Positions 9,601-18,584 of a stretch of DNA of 64,000 nt are shown here, one piece after another. The first letter of the stretch is position 1; each line of letters begins with the position of its first letter. The DNA is from Bacteroidota bacterium. GTDB taxonomy: Bacteria; Bacteroidota; JABWAT01. The position numbers and the translations under genes were made by a program. Where the stretch lies: contig JABWAT010000001.1 in assembly GCA_013360915.1 (NCBI GenBank), forward strand, positions 780,981-844,980, in the 5' to 3' direction. Below the pieces are notes generated by a model, which had not been told where the DNA came from, made no database searches, and worked only from the letters and a program-made list of their open reading frames with translations.

Positions 9601-11106
9601 TGTTGAAATTCCCTTTCCGGCAATTCCGAACACAGATCCGTCCGGAGTCACCACCAGGGACCCGAAACGGAAATCGGCACCTGAAGCGGACTGGTAAAAG
9701 CGCGGAACCAGTGTTGAATCGACACACACCACTTTTCCATCGCCTTCCGAAAAGGCCCAGAGCCGGTTCTCGGGATCCATGGTCAGATGATTCAGACGGA
9801 AGGCCGAAACCGGAAGTGGAACCGGTTGGCGGTTCATCGTTTTTCGGTTCAGCCTCGTCAGCTGGCCATCACGGGTCGAAATCCACAGATACCGTTCGTT
9901 AAATGCAAAATCGTAGAGGAAGGATTCCCGTTTTTCGAGGACCACGGTCTGCTTGACTTTTGAATCCGAAAAGAGAACCTGAACGATCCGTTCCTGATCA
10001 CTGGCAAGGACCGACCCATCGGCTGATGTTTTTACGCCTCTGACATATAAAACCTGGTTCTGAATTCCAACTGTATTAAAGAGCGTTTCGGTCGCCATTA
10101 CCACCCCATCATCGGTGGCCGCCCACACAATTCCCTCATCGTCGATGGTTATTGAATTCACGACTTCAAACGGAAAATTTGCAATGGGCCTTGGTTTATT
10201 GCCTTTACCCGGATAGAGAATAAACAGGCCATCGGTAAAGGAACCGATCAGAACGGAGCGATCTTCTGTTTCGGCCAGCGAGGATACCATGGGAAGATCA
10301 GATACTTTTTCTGCACGTGCCCCGGTTATATTGGCCTGTGGGACGAATCGGTAAATGCCCCTGTTGGTTCCGATCCAGATGCTCGAATCGCTCATGACCT
10401 TTAGAACATTCACCTGCAGACCCGACTGACCGCTGAGCAGCGGCAGTTCAATAAATGAATCCGATTGCGGATCGAATAAAAAGACCATCCCCTTCCAGGA
10501 AGTCATGAGCAAACGGCCGAACTGGTCTTCGGCAAAAAGGAAGGACCGGTTGTAACTGTCGGTCTGGTACCTGAGCGGGAACCGGTATTTTTTTAATTTC
10601 TGGCCATCCAGACGACTGACGCCGGTGGCCTCGCTGATCCACATGCGGCCGAACCGGTCGGAATACACGGTTTTTGGATAAACAATACTGGTATCTGAAT
10701 CAATTTCGGTTCCGGGGATCAGACGGTGGTAGCCGGTTCCGGCGGTAATTTTTCCAATGCCCATGTCAGAAATCACCAGCATATCTCCGGTTGGGGTGAT
10801 CACTATATCTTTGATGTACTGGCTGGGAAGTCCGCTGGTGATCGTCCGGAACTGAATGCCATCAAAATAGACCACGCCTCCATCGGTGGCCACCCAGATC
10901 AGGCCATCTTTGTCCTTTACAACCCGCTTGGTCAGATTCGAGGAGAGGCCTTTTTCGCTGTCATAAATATTGAAGTTATAATTCTGTCCATGCACATGGG
11001 CGGGCAGAAGAAACCAGACAACAGCCAGACACAACCAGAAAAGGTGGGAGTTGCAGCAGTATTTTATTGGCATTTTTATGATTTTCGTCACATCGGCTAA
11101 ATACAT
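6613..11106 (-). CDS. Hybrid two-component sensor: periplasmic propeller, kinase, receiver, second kinase
   Basis: 1497 residues. ATG 11106 is preceded by AAGGA; a second ATG (residue 12) has no such site. Order of parts: signal/anchor (to about residue 40), a two-component regulator propeller of repeated 'G.(L/I)W(V/I)(A/G)T..G' blades (about 45-670), a Y_Y_Y domain (about 700-765), a membrane helix (about 778-800), a coiled linker, HisKA with H860 in SHEFRTPL, a HATPase, a receiver with phospho-acceptor D1177 in LTDIMMP, a second HisKA with H1283 in AAHDLRNPL, and a second HATPase ending the protein. Classical Bacteroidota hybrid systems end in an AraC-type DNA-binding domain; none is visible here. 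Output must therefore pass to another protein. No cognate regulator is adjacent. The signal is unknown; the family often senses glycans. Confidence 0.9.
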   Translation of the reverse strand: MYLADVTKIIKMPIKYCCNSHLFWLCLAVVWFLLPAHVHGQNYNFNIYDSEKGLSSNLTKRVVKDKDGLIWVATDGGVVYFDGIQFRTITSGLPSQYIKDIVITPTGDMLVISDMGIGKITAGTGYHRLIPGTEIDSDTSIVYPKTVYSDRFGRMWISEATGVSRLDGQKLKKYRFPLRYQTDSYNRSFLFAEDQFGRLLMTSWKGMVFLFDPQSDSFIELPLLSGQSGLQVNVLKVMSDSSIWIGTNRGIYRFVPQANITGARAEKVSDLPMVSSLAETEDRSVLIGSFTDGLFILYPGKGNKPRPIANFPFEVVNSITIDDEGIVWAATDDGVVMATETLFNTVGIQNQVLYVRGVKTSADGSVLASDQERIVQVLFSDSKVKQTVVLEKRESFLYDFAFNERYLWISTRDGQLTRLNRKTMNRQPVPLPVSAFRLNHLTMDPENRLWAFSEGDGKVVCVDSTLVPRFYQSASGADFRFGSLVVTPDGSVFGIAGKGISTIHKYDQESDRFSQWTFTVAAGSPTPELIRTLYPGSVSGEWWLGAANGLFRYYNGIVSQITTVNQFGVPSVKSLVIDNYGQLWIGTETGIIVYHNLMAAFFGKQDGLSNTTITHHAMTVDPEGRIWTGTAKGLGYWQKRVQPVRITPLPKFSTISFNDQPVELGRSDSVSVLEESSFTAGFYAVTYPAEYIQFQCRLVGHQENWTTPSSQKIIYYPSLPSGNFIFQVRAIKSGHFWSEPAEYRFVITPHWYSTWYIQIIGFLVIGFGFFMVSLVMQKRRFQRMRERQQELQHLVNERTLTLVAEKERTEKALEDTEKARNEAESQRIIAEQAMETIKNHEQKLIEADRIKSRFFANISHEFRTPLTLTIGPLENAIEGSFGKVTPKLKNQLTIALRNSRRLLRLINQLLEISKVDAGQSQLRVSRQDIVTVNREITQLFGQLCAERRIQYITDSNTGSAFCWFDVDKVEKIIFNLVTNAIKFTPDGGSIRIETEVNSDLTAFEFRITDSGRGFKEEELPFIFDRFFHGDHLDSSLQEGTGIGLSLARDLVALHKGIITVESQPGKGSTFYFRIPISRDTWSDEEIAQDSADPIHGFIERAKSELAEFSTGINLDDINFDRDESGEKPVVLVVDDNKDIRTYIRAILEDKYDIIEAENGKEALEAAEEQIPTLILTDIMMPVMDGYEFCRRVRSNDLLSHVPIILLTAKASGEMKAEGLEIGADDYMYKPFYTKELLARVKNLIQLRQQESQLKRMNRELESMVDAMKKADSLKSKLLSIAAHDLRNPLNSIIGYVELIESQLPTDSDIAPRLQKIHKSAARMVGSIRELLDSSYIDLASLSLNLKPVDMNAVLNTVVIQNEPLSHRKNQRIQFDNHLPEKFTIKGDEDKIRNIFDNLVSNAVKYSPAGKTISVRAYEKPEGIRVEVEDEGPGFTQEDQQRLYQRYQRLSAQPTGGELSTGLGLSIVKEFTDLHHGTLSLESIPGAGSTFIVELPRG

Positions 11107-11166
11107 CGAAAAATCCTTATCTGCAACTTTAACAGGCCAAGTTACTGCGATTTAAGTCGCATCAAG

Positions 11167-11195
11167 TTGATTTGAAGAACAGCGGTGGTTATATA
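11167..11195 (+). promoter_or_regulatory. Sigma70-like promoter upstream of hutU
   Basis: TTGATT (11167-11172), a 17-bp spacer and TATATA (11190-11195). The start codon of hutU follows 24 bp later, behind an AAGGAGA ribosome binding site. Confidence 0.6.
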
Positions 11196-11219
11196 AGCCA
11201 ATCATGAAGGAGACCAACC

Positions 11220-12866
11220 ATGAAAATTCAGGCCCCCCGAGGTAGCCGGTTGTCCTGTAAAGGCTGGCAACAGGAAGCCGTCCTCAGAATGTTGATGAAT
11301 AATCTGGATCCGGAAGTTGCCGAACATCCCGAAGAACTCGTTGTTTACGGCGGAACGGGAAAGGCAGCCAGGAACTGGCCGGCTTACCATGCCATTGTGC
11401 ATTCTTTGCGCGAACTAGAGAACGATGAAACCCTGCTGATTCAATCGGGGAAACCGGTAGGTGTATTCAAAACCCATCCCCACAGTCCGCGGGTTCTCAT
11501 TGCCAATTCAAATCTGGTCGGAAAGTGGGCCGACTGGGAACACTTTCATGAACTCGAAAGGCAGGGTCTGATCATGTACGGTCAGATGACGGCCGGATCC
11601 TGGATCTATATCGGGACACAGGGCATTCTGCAGGGTACCTATGAAACCTTTTCAGCCATGGCCAACCGGCATTTTGGCGGAAGTCTCTCGGGACGGTGGG
11701 TATTGACCGCCGGATTGGGCGGCATGGGTGGTGCACAGCCTCTGGCAGCCACCATGAATGGGGCCGCTTTTCTCGGTATCGATGTGGATGAAAGCAGAAT
11801 ACAGAAGCGGCTTGAAACCGGCTATATAGATGAAATCAGTCACAGCCTTCCGGAAGCTCTTCAGAAAATCGATGAGTGGGTCCGTACCCGGCAGGCCCGT
11901 TCGGTTGGACTGGTCGGCAATGCAGCCGATATTCTTCCCGAATTGGTTCGCATGGGGCAGATTCCCGATATCGTGACCGACCAGACCAGTGCACACGATG
12001 AATTAAATGGATATGTGCCTAACGGCCTTCCATTGAAGGAAGCACTAGAACTAAGGAAAAAAGATCCGGAAGGTTATAAACTGGCTTCCATCCGATCTAT
12101 GGGGATTCATGTTTCTGCCATGCTGGATATGCAGCAGGCTGGAGCCAAAGCTGTGGATTACGGAAACAATATCAGGGCTCAGGCGGTTAAGGCAGGTGTT
12201 AAAGAAGCGTTCCGGATTCCGGGATTTGTCCCAGAGTACATCCGTCCGCTTTTCTGTGAAGGAAAAGGTCCGTTCCGCTGGGTGGTTTTGTCGGGTGATC
12301 CGGCCGATCTGGCTGTCACCGATCAGGCAGTTCTGGATGCATTTCCGAATGACAAGTCTCTGCACCGTTGGATCGGTCTGGCTCAAAAAAAGGTTCATTT
12401 TCAGGGATTGCCAGCCCGGATTTGCTGGCTTGGCTACGGTGAACGGGAAAAAATGGGTCTGATTTTTAATGAACTGGTCCGGACCGGGAAAGTCAGTGCA
12501 CCGATAGTAATCGGGCGTGACCATCTCGATTGCGGATCGGTGGCCTCACCCAATCGTGAAACAGAATCCATGCGTGACGGGTCTGATGCCATTGCCGACT
12601 GGGCCATTCTGAATGCATTGGTTAATACCGCGGCAGGTGCTTCCTGGGTCAGCTTCCATCACGGAGGAGGGGTTGGCATGGGATATTCCCTGCACGCCGG
12701 AATGGTGGTGGTCGCCGATGGAACTCCGGAAATGGAGACACGCCTGAAAAGGGTACTCACCACAGACCCCGGAATGGGGGTTATCCGTCATGCCGATGCA
12801 GGCTATGAGGAGGCCATCCGGACCGCCAAAGACCGGGGTGTCCGGGTTCCGATGTGGGAAATCTGA
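11220..12866 (+). CDS. hutU: Urocanate hydratase
   Basis: 548 residues, the normal length for HutU. It converts urocanate to 4-imidazolone-5-propionate in histidine degradation, using tightly bound NAD+ as electrophile. Visible support: N-terminal '[13 protein letters not shown]', the NAD-binding glycine run '[12 protein letters not shown]' near residue 163, the active-site cysteine C402 in 'ICWLGYGER', and C-terminal '[15 protein letters not shown]'. The start has a good AAGGAGA site. No hutH, hutI or hutG lies next to it, so the rest of the pathway must be elsewhere or absent. It is transcribed divergently from the sensor kinase. Confidence 0.96.
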   Translation: MKIQAPRGSRLSCKGWQQEAVLRMLMNNLDPEVAEHPEELVVYGGTGKAARNWPAYHAIVHSLRELENDETLLIQSGKPVGVFKTHPHSPRVLIANSNLVGKWADWEHFHELERQGLIMYGQMTAGSWIYIGTQGILQGTYETFSAMANRHFGGSLSGRWVLTAGLGGMGGAQPLAATMNGAAFLGIDVDESRIQKRLETGYIDEISHSLPEALQKIDEWVRTRQARSVGLVGNAADILPELVRMGQIPDIVTDQTSAHDELNGYVPNGLPLKEALELRKKDPEGYKLASIRSMGIHVSAMLDMQQAGAKAVDYGNNIRAQAVKAGVKEAFRIPGFVPEYIRPLFCEGKGPFRWVVLSGDPADLAVTDQAVLDAFPNDKSLHRWIGLAQKKVHFQGLPARICWLGYGEREKMGLIFNELVRTGKVSAPIVIGRDHLDCGSVASPNRETESMRDGSDAIADWAILNALVNTAAGASWVSFHHGGGVGMGYSLHAGMVVVADGTPEMETRLKRVLTTDPGMGVIRHADAGYEEAIRTAKDRGVRVPMWEI

Positions 12867-12959
12867 TAGATGGTAACAAGGTTTTACTGAATGGAACCGC
12901 TTCTTACAGATAAAGTGATTTTTTTGTCTTAAACTTGTTTTTTCAAATCTGGAGGTCCG

Positions 12960-14285
12960 ATGAAAACTGTTTCTTCCCTGTTTCTCCTTCTGTTCGGTTG
13001 GCTGCCACTGGTTGCTCAGCAGGCCCCGACTTTTACAACCGTAGAATGGTCAGGATCGATGACCATTTATGAAGTAAATGTCCGGCAATTTTCTGAGCAG
13101 GGGACTTTTAAGGCTGTTGAAGCCCGTCTCCCCGAGCTGAAGGCACTTGGTGTCGGGATTTTATGGCTGATGCCCATTAACCCCATCGGCGAACAGAACC
13201 GGAAAGGACCACTTGGTAGTTATTATGCCGTCCGGAATTACACCGGAATTAATCCGGAATTCGGGACTGAGGCTCATTTTCACGATCTGGTAAAAGCTGC
13301 TCATCAACTTGAAATGAAGGTGATTATTGACTGGGTAGCCAATCATACATCCTGGGACCATCCCTGGGTGAAAACCAATCCAGACTATTTCACTAAAAAT
13401 GATAAAGGGGAAATGGTACCACCGGTTGCCGACTGGCAGGATGTGGTTGATCTGAATTATGATAACAAAGACCTGCGGAAAGATATGATAGAAGCCATGA
13501 AATACTGGGTCAGTGAATTCAATATTGACGGATTCAGGTGCGATGTGGCTGGTATGGTTCCGGTCGATTTCTGGGATGCTGCCCGTCGTGAACTCGATGC
13601 CATCAAACCGGTATTTATGCTGGCTGAAGCCCATGAAGCGGCCCTTCATGTGAATGCCTTCGACATGACCTACGGTTGGCAGCAAAAGGACTATTTCAAT
13701 AAACTGGCAGCAGGAACTCTTAAAGCCACCGATCTGATCAACTACTACACCAATGAGGAACAGAAACACTACCATCCTTCCAATTACCGGATGCTGTTTA
13801 TCACCAACCATGATGAGAATTCCTGGAATGGCAATGAATACAAACGGTTGGGCGATGCCTATCAGGTCATGTCGGTTCTCACCTTCACGCTGCCCGGAAT
13901 GCCGCTGATTTATAATGGTCAGGAAGCAGGAATGACTCAGGAACTCAAGTTTTTCGAACGGGACCCCATTCAATGGAAAGACCATCCCAACCGGGCCTTC
14001 TTCACCAACCTTACCTGGCTAAGGAAGGATAACAAGGCTCTGTGGAGCGGCAGTTACGGTGGTTCTCTGACTTGGCTTGAAGCAGGAAACAAGGAAACGA
14101 TTCTTTCCTTCAAACGCGAAAAAGAAGGAAACACGGTTGTGGTCGTTGCCAATCTGTCAAAAGATCCCGGCTCCTTCGAGCTGAAGGGAATGGGACCGAT
14201 GAACGACTACTTTACCGGGAAAACCGAAAAAAACCTTAAGGGAAAACTGAAACCCTGGGAATTCAGAGTTTACGTCAGCGAGTAA
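12960..14285 (+). CDS. Secreted alpha-amylase family (GH13) glycosidase
   Basis: 441 residues with a signal peptide ending near 'PLVAQQ'. The catalytic (beta/alpha)8 barrel shows the four conserved GH13 regions: DWVANHT (residues 124-130), GFRCDVA with nucleophile D195, LAEAHE with the likely acid/base E223, and ITNHDE with D285. A small C-terminal beta domain follows. It should act on alpha-glucan outside the cytoplasm; the exact specificity (amylase, glucosidase, neopullulanase-like) cannot be read from motifs. GGAGG precedes the ATG. The gene stands alone, 93 bp after hutU, and ends at a bidirectional terminator. Confidence 0.9.
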   Translation: MKTVSSLFLLLFGWLPLVAQQAPTFTTVEWSGSMTIYEVNVRQFSEQGTFKAVEARLPELKALGVGILWLMPINPIGEQNRKGPLGSYYAVRNYTGINPEFGTEAHFHDLVKAAHQLEMKVIIDWVANHTSWDHPWVKTNPDYFTKNDKGEMVPPVADWQDVVDLNYDNKDLRKDMIEAMKYWVSEFNIDGFRCDVAGMVPVDFWDAARRELDAIKPVFMLAEAHEAALHVNAFDMTYGWQQKDYFNKLAAGTLKATDLINYYTNEEQKHYHPSNYRMLFITNHDENSWNGNEYKRLGDAYQVMSVLTFTLPGMPLIYNGQEAGMTQELKFFERDPIQWKDHPNRAFFTNLTWLRKDNKALWSGSYGGSLTWLEAGNKETILSFKREKEGNTVVVVANLSKDPGSFELKGMGPMNDYFTGKTEKNLKGKLKPWEFRVYVSE

Positions 14286-14313
14286 GCCACCTTTCCTGCA
14301 CGTTTTAAAACAT

Positions 14314-14341
14314 AAAAAGTCCGGTACATCCCGGACTTTTT
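14314..14341. terminator. Bidirectional terminator
   Basis: AAAAAGTCCGG (14314-14324) and CCGGACTTTTT (14331-14341) form a perfect 11-bp stem with a 6-nt loop and T-runs on both strands. It lies between two convergent genes and serves both. Confidence 0.88.
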
Positions 14342-15611
14342 ATGTTTTATGGGGTTTCTTTCTTGCAGCAGGAAACAGAACATTGTTCAGAATCAGCCGA
14401 TACCCCGGTGAGTTTTTATGCAAAGCCAGGTCGGTGGGAGGATCGCCAACCGCATGCTGAAAATCTTCCGGGTCATGCCCACCAAAGAAAGTAAAGGACC
14501 CTTTCCCGAAATTTCCGGTCAGGTATTTCACTTCATCCCGCCCTTCATATTCTCCCAAAACCACCACTGAGGATTTCACAAACTGTTTTTTGTACAGTGT
14601 GGTCTGTCCCAGAAATCCTTTCAGAATTTTACGGTGATTCTGGGTCAGCATGGTCGGGACAGGATCCCACTTGGCTGAAAACTGAAAAAGGGTGAAAAAA
14701 TCGGTGGCCTGATTGGCCAGACGCTGAGGAACTTCCTCTGGTTGAATATCGATGGAGGAGTATTCATACTCGAGCGGATTGAGGCTGATCATGAATTTCT
14801 GAAAGGCGAATGTTCTGGTAAAATCGAGTCGTTCCTGAGCACCCGCCTCGGCCGGGGTGCCATCAAATTCTGGGGCCGCTATATCGATACCCCTGGCAGC
14901 CAGCGCAATGTCATAGGTATCAGTGGCAGAGCACATCGCAAACATGAAGCCACCTGCCCCGACGTATTCCCTGATTTTTTCTGCAACGGCTTTCTTTTCC
15001 TCATGTACAGACCGGAAACCCATTTCGCGGGCAAAGGCCTCATACTCAGCCTGTTGCCTGATGTACCACGGGGCTGTGGAAAAAGCCTGGTAGAATTTTC
15101 CGTACTGACCGGTAAAGTCTTCATGATGAAGGTGCAGCCAATCATAATCTGAGAGTTTTCCTTCCAGAACTTCCCGATCCCAGATTTTGTCATATTTGAT
15201 TTCTGCATAAGTCAGCGCAAGCGTGACTGCATCATCCCATGGCAGCGAATTGGGTGGCGTGTAAACCGCAATTTTGGGTGCCTTTTCCAGTCTGATCACA
15301 TCTGAATTCACATCATCACGTGAAATATCTGCCTTAATTGCCGCAGCATCGGCAACCGATAAAGGTTCAACCGATACTTCCCTGACCAGACATTCCTGAC
15401 GGCTGACTGGTGAATCAGCCAACAGAAAACTTCCTCCACGGTAGTTCAGTAACCATTCCACTGTCTGGCCCTGAGCAAGTTGCCAGTAAGCCACTCCATA
15501 GGCTTTCAGGTGATTGCTTTGGGTATCATCCATGGGCACCAGCAGATATTGCGCAGATGAAAGGGCCGGAAGGATCAGTCCGGTCAGCAAGGAGAGAAAA
15601 CGGGTTGTCAT
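14340..15611 (-). CDS. Conserved secreted Bacteroidota-type protein (often labelled 'asparagine synthetase B')
   Basis: 423 residues with a signal peptide (cleaved near 'LSSAQ'). I recognise the family by its very conserved stretches: 'YLLVPMD', 'LNYRGGSFLL', 'WLHLHHEDFTGQYGKFY', 'GGFMFAMCSATDTYDIAL', 'TFFGGHDPEDFQH' and 'YRLILNNVLFPAARKK'. Relatives in Bacteroidota carry the automatic name asparagine synthetase B, but I see neither the N-terminal Cys glutaminase domain nor an ATP-pyrophosphatase domain, and the protein is exported. That name is therefore probably wrong. The 'GGFMFAMCSAT' segment resembles a glutamine-amidotransferase-like nucleophile elbow (inference). It overlaps the stop of the upstream TPR gene (ATGA, 15608-15611), so the two are coupled. 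Confidence 0.82.
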   Translation of the reverse strand: MTTRFLSLLTGLILPALSSAQYLLVPMDDTQSNHLKAYGVAYWQLAQGQTVEWLLNYRGGSFLLADSPVSRQECLVREVSVEPLSVADAAAIKADISRDDVNSDVIRLEKAPKIAVYTPPNSLPWDDAVTLALTYAEIKYDKIWDREVLEGKLSDYDWLHLHHEDFTGQYGKFYQAFSTAPWYIRQQAEYEAFAREMGFRSVHEEKKAVAEKIREYVGAGGFMFAMCSATDTYDIALAARGIDIAAPEFDGTPAEAGAQERLDFTRTFAFQKFMISLNPLEYEYSSIDIQPEEVPQRLANQATDFFTLFQFSAKWDPVPTMLTQNHRKILKGFLGQTTLYKKQFVKSSVVVLGEYEGRDEVKYLTGNFGKGSFTFFGGHDPEDFQHAVGDPPTDLALHKNSPGYRLILNNVLFPAARKKPHKT

Positions 15612-17359
15612 GATACGCGGCCCTTCCTGATTTCATCGAGAAGGGTGCGTGCCTGCGGAATCCGGGAAGAACCGGGCACATTCGCAATCATCCAGGTCAG
15701 GATGGAAACGGCTTCATCAATCCGTCCCGTCTGACTGTACCAGACTGCCGTTTGAAACAACGGATCATCAACAAAGGGAGGTATCTCCTTCATTTCCTGA
15801 AGGGTTCTCAGGTGAGTGTCAACCTGACTTGCATCCTTCAGTGCCAGATCGGTATTCCACAGCTCTTTCCAGGCAATCGCTTTCACCTGAGGATCCGTTG
15901 CCAGTTCCCGGCTGCGGATAAACTGAAGTCTTGCCTCCTCCTTCTGGAAGACGTCGTTCATTATCAATCCTTTGGCCACCCCACCAAACTGAGCCATGTC
16001 AATTACGGGAACTGGAACCGTCTGAACCAGTAAATACAGGTACTGCTGCGTATCCGGATTTTTCAGATCACGCGCCCAGGCAAACAACAAGGTTTTTAAA
16101 GTATCGGCCGGTACCCCGACCGAGAGGGAGTTCATGACATATTCCCAACGGAACTGGTTACGAAAAACCGGATTGGCAAATATCTGCAAAGCACCCGGCC
16201 AGTCATCTCTCAGGACCCGCCGGACCCAATCCCAGTAAAACCGGTCCCGGGATTTATTGGCAGCAAGCAAAGAGTCGAGTACATCAGCCTTCCTTTTCAC
16301 GGACCAGGAGGTTCTCAAAACGGCCTGAAGCCAGATTTCCAGAAATTTCCCGGTATCACCAGCCGACTGTGATTTATACAGCACCTCGATCCGCTTCAGG
16401 ATTTCAGGGGTGACCGGCCCCGATTCCAGCCAGGAACCCGCCAATTTCAGATCGACCTGTTGCCGGAATGGACTATCGGGAAAATCAGTCCGGAAATTTT
16501 CAGAGAGCTGAATGATGATTGCCAGATCTTCTGCCGATCTCAGCTGACTGATGAGGGACCAGGACAATTGACCTTTGCTCATCATTTTTCGATCTGCCGT
16601 TGCCATACAGGTGTAAGCTTCTTTATACCGGCCAGCCAGCCGGTTCCAGTTTCCTGCCAACCGCCACCAGGCCGGAGTCTGGTGAACCGGACTTTCTGTC
16701 AGCCAAACTTTTATGACTGGTTCTATGGCTGCGCTGTCACCAAATACCGTGCTCAGACGGCTCTCAATCATCGATTCGGTCTCGGGACGGTGACGAAGCA
16801 GTAACAACCCCTCTTTTGCTGCATCTTCTGCACGCCAGGCCAGAACAGCAAAATTGAACAATTCAACTGCATACGCGGCCGGATCCTCTCGGGTCCGGTA
16901 AGCCTGAAACAAACGCTTGGCCAGGTCATACCGCTTTAATCCCGACAGGACCGAACCAACCGAGCGGATGACCGACGGATCTTCCTGATAGGCTTTGATC
17001 AATTGCTGCCATTCATTCCAGGCTCTTTCCTGTTTTCCCAGCAGCATGGAAAGCCGGCCCATGTCTTCGAGGTAATCGGGATTTCCCGTTCGGCGAAACC
17101 GGCCATCCAGCGCAGACCAGGCCCTGTTGTAATCACCCAGTTCGGTCAGACACATCCAGTATCGGTCAAAATAGTAATCGTTATCGGGTGAACGTGATGT
17201 CAGCTGACGGTAGAGTTCAAGTGCATCGGTGAAATTTTTTTGCGAATAATAGTGTTCTGCCATTGCAGAAAGCTGGGTCTCAGGAATGTCCTGAGCCTGA
17301 AGGAGCGCGGCAACCGCCATCAGCACACTTAAAAACAAGACTCGAAATTTCGAAACCAC
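15608..17359 (-). CDS. Secreted TPR-repeat protein
   Basis: 583 residues from GTG 17359. I chose this start because the frame upstream runs into the divergent dxr gene and is poor coding sequence, while the GTG gives a proper signal peptide (VVSKFRVLFLSVLMAVAALL, cleaved near 'QAQ'). The mature part is alpha-helical with TPR-like units ('YYSQKNFTDALELYRQLTSRSPDNDY', 'GDYNRAWSALDGRF', 'GRIDEAVSILTWMI'). It resembles periplasmic scaffold proteins; no enzymatic motif is seen. Its last codons overlap the start of the downstream conserved secreted protein, which suggests the two products work together. Confidence 0.75.
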   Translation of the reverse strand: MVSKFRVLFLSVLMAVAALLQAQDIPETQLSAMAEHYYSQKNFTDALELYRQLTSRSPDNDYYFDRYWMCLTELGDYNRAWSALDGRFRRTGNPDYLEDMGRLSMLLGKQERAWNEWQQLIKAYQEDPSVIRSVGSVLSGLKRYDLAKRLFQAYRTREDPAAYAVELFNFAVLAWRAEDAAKEGLLLLRHRPETESMIESRLSTVFGDSAAIEPVIKVWLTESPVHQTPAWWRLAGNWNRLAGRYKEAYTCMATADRKMMSKGQLSWSLISQLRSAEDLAIIIQLSENFRTDFPDSPFRQQVDLKLAGSWLESGPVTPEILKRIEVLYKSQSAGDTGKFLEIWLQAVLRTSWSVKRKADVLDSLLAANKSRDRFYWDWVRRVLRDDWPGALQIFANPVFRNQFRWEYVMNSLSVGVPADTLKTLLFAWARDLKNPDTQQYLYLLVQTVPVPVIDMAQFGGVAKGLIMNDVFQKEEARLQFIRSRELATDPQVKAIAWKELWNTDLALKDASQVDTHLRTLQEMKEIPPFVDDPLFQTAVWYSQTGRIDEAVSILTWMIANVPGSSRIPQARTLLDEIRKGRVS

Positions 17360-17419
17360 AATCTGATCCGTACTTTTAAAGTTTATATTCAAAATACAGG
17401 TATTGGCAGTTAAGTTCCA

Positions 17420-18583
17420 ATGAGGAAAAAAGTCGTCATTCTCGGTTCCACAGGCAGCATCGGGGTTTCTACTCTGACGGTTCTGCGTCATCTTGCTCAG
17501 GATTTCGAGGTAACGGGTCTGATCACCTATTCCAATCATAAACTACTCAATGAACAGATCAGTGAGTTTAAACCTGCTTTTGCCTGCCTGATCGATTCCA
17601 CCCACCATCATCATCTGAAAAACCATCCCGGAACCACCATTTACAGCGGACGGGAAGCCGCACTGAAATTGTGCGGAGAGGAACCTTACGACATTCTCGT
17701 GAGTTCGCTGGTAGGCTTTGCAGGGTTTGAACCGACCGTTGCAGCCATCCGTTCCGGTAAGACCATCGCACTTGCCAACAAGGAAACCCTGATTGTTGCC
17801 GGACACCTGATCACAGACGAATGCCGGAAATTCAACGTTCCTCTGGTTCCCATCGATTCTGAACATTCGGCCATTTTCCAGTGTCTGGTCGGCGAACCCC
17901 ATCATTCCATCGAGTCGGTGATTTTAACAGCCAGCGGGGGGCCTTTTCTCAACCTTCCTGTCGAAGAATTTCAGGATATTACCGTTGAGAGGGCCCTGAA
18001 ACACCCCAATTGGACCATGGGAAAGAAAATCACCATCGATTCCGCAAGTCTGATGAATAAGGGCCTGGAAGTCATTGAGGCCCGCTGGCTTTTTAATATC
18101 CGTCCGGATCAGATTCAGGTGGTGGTGCATCCTCAGAGCATCATTCACAGCATGGTTCAGTTTACCGATGGAAGCGTGAAGGCCCAGCTGGGTGTGCCCG
18201 ATATGAAAATACCCATCCAGTATGCCCTCACCTATCCGGACCGAAAACCCGCTCCCTGGAACCGGCCGCTTTTTTCTGAAATGAAGGCCCTGACCTTTTT
18301 CGATCCGGATACCAACCGGTTTCCATGCCTGCGAATCGCTTTTGAATCGATGACCGCCGGCGGCAACCGGCCCTGTGTGATGAACGCAGCCAATGAAGTG
18401 GCTGTCGCCGCTTTTCTGGATGGACAGATCGGATTCACCCAGATTCCAGAGATTATACAGGAAGCCATCGATCGGGTACCGTTTAACGGATTCCCCGATT
18501 TTGATGCGATATTTGATGCCGATCATGAAGCCCGGCGTTGGGCGGAACAGTGTGTAGATAAAAAGAAACGGGTGCTGATCTGA
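17420..18583 (+). CDS. dxr: 1-deoxy-D-xylulose 5-phosphate reductoisomerase
   Basis: 387 residues, normal for Dxr/IspC. It performs the second step of the MEP isoprenoid pathway, turning DXP into MEP with NADPH and a divalent metal. Visible: NADPH loop GSTGSIG (residues 8-14), 'ALANKETLIVAG', metal ligands D146 and E148 in 'IDSEHSAIFQ', 'DSASLMNKGLEVIEARWLF', and 'PDMKIPIQYALTYP'. The gene is divergent from the TPR gene, with a 60-bp gap, and rseP starts 1 bp after its stop. The dxr-rseP order is shared by many bacteria. Confidence 0.97.
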   Translation: MRKKVVILGSTGSIGVSTLTVLRHLAQDFEVTGLITYSNHKLLNEQISEFKPAFACLIDSTHHHHLKNHPGTTIYSGREAALKLCGEEPYDILVSSLVGFAGFEPTVAAIRSGKTIALANKETLIVAGHLITDECRKFNVPLVPIDSEHSAIFQCLVGEPHHSIESVILTASGGPFLNLPVEEFQDITVERALKHPNWTMGKKITIDSASLMNKGLEVIEARWLFNIRPDQIQVVVHPQSIIHSMVQFTDGSVKAQLGVPDMKIPIQYALTYPDRKPAPWNRPLFSEMKALTFFDPDTNRFPCLRIAFESMTAGGNRPCVMNAANEVAVAAFLDGQIGFTQIPEIIQEAIDRVPFNGFPDFDAIFDADHEARRWAEQCVDKKKRVLI

Positions 18584-18584
18584 T

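Noticed and set aside
14340-15611. Asparagine synthetase B
   Set aside because: No glutaminase or ATP-pyrophosphatase domain, and the protein has a signal peptide.
17360-17539. Longer N-terminus for the TPR protein (from 17539)
   Set aside because: It overlaps dxr on the other strand, and the GTG at 17359 opens a proper signal peptide.
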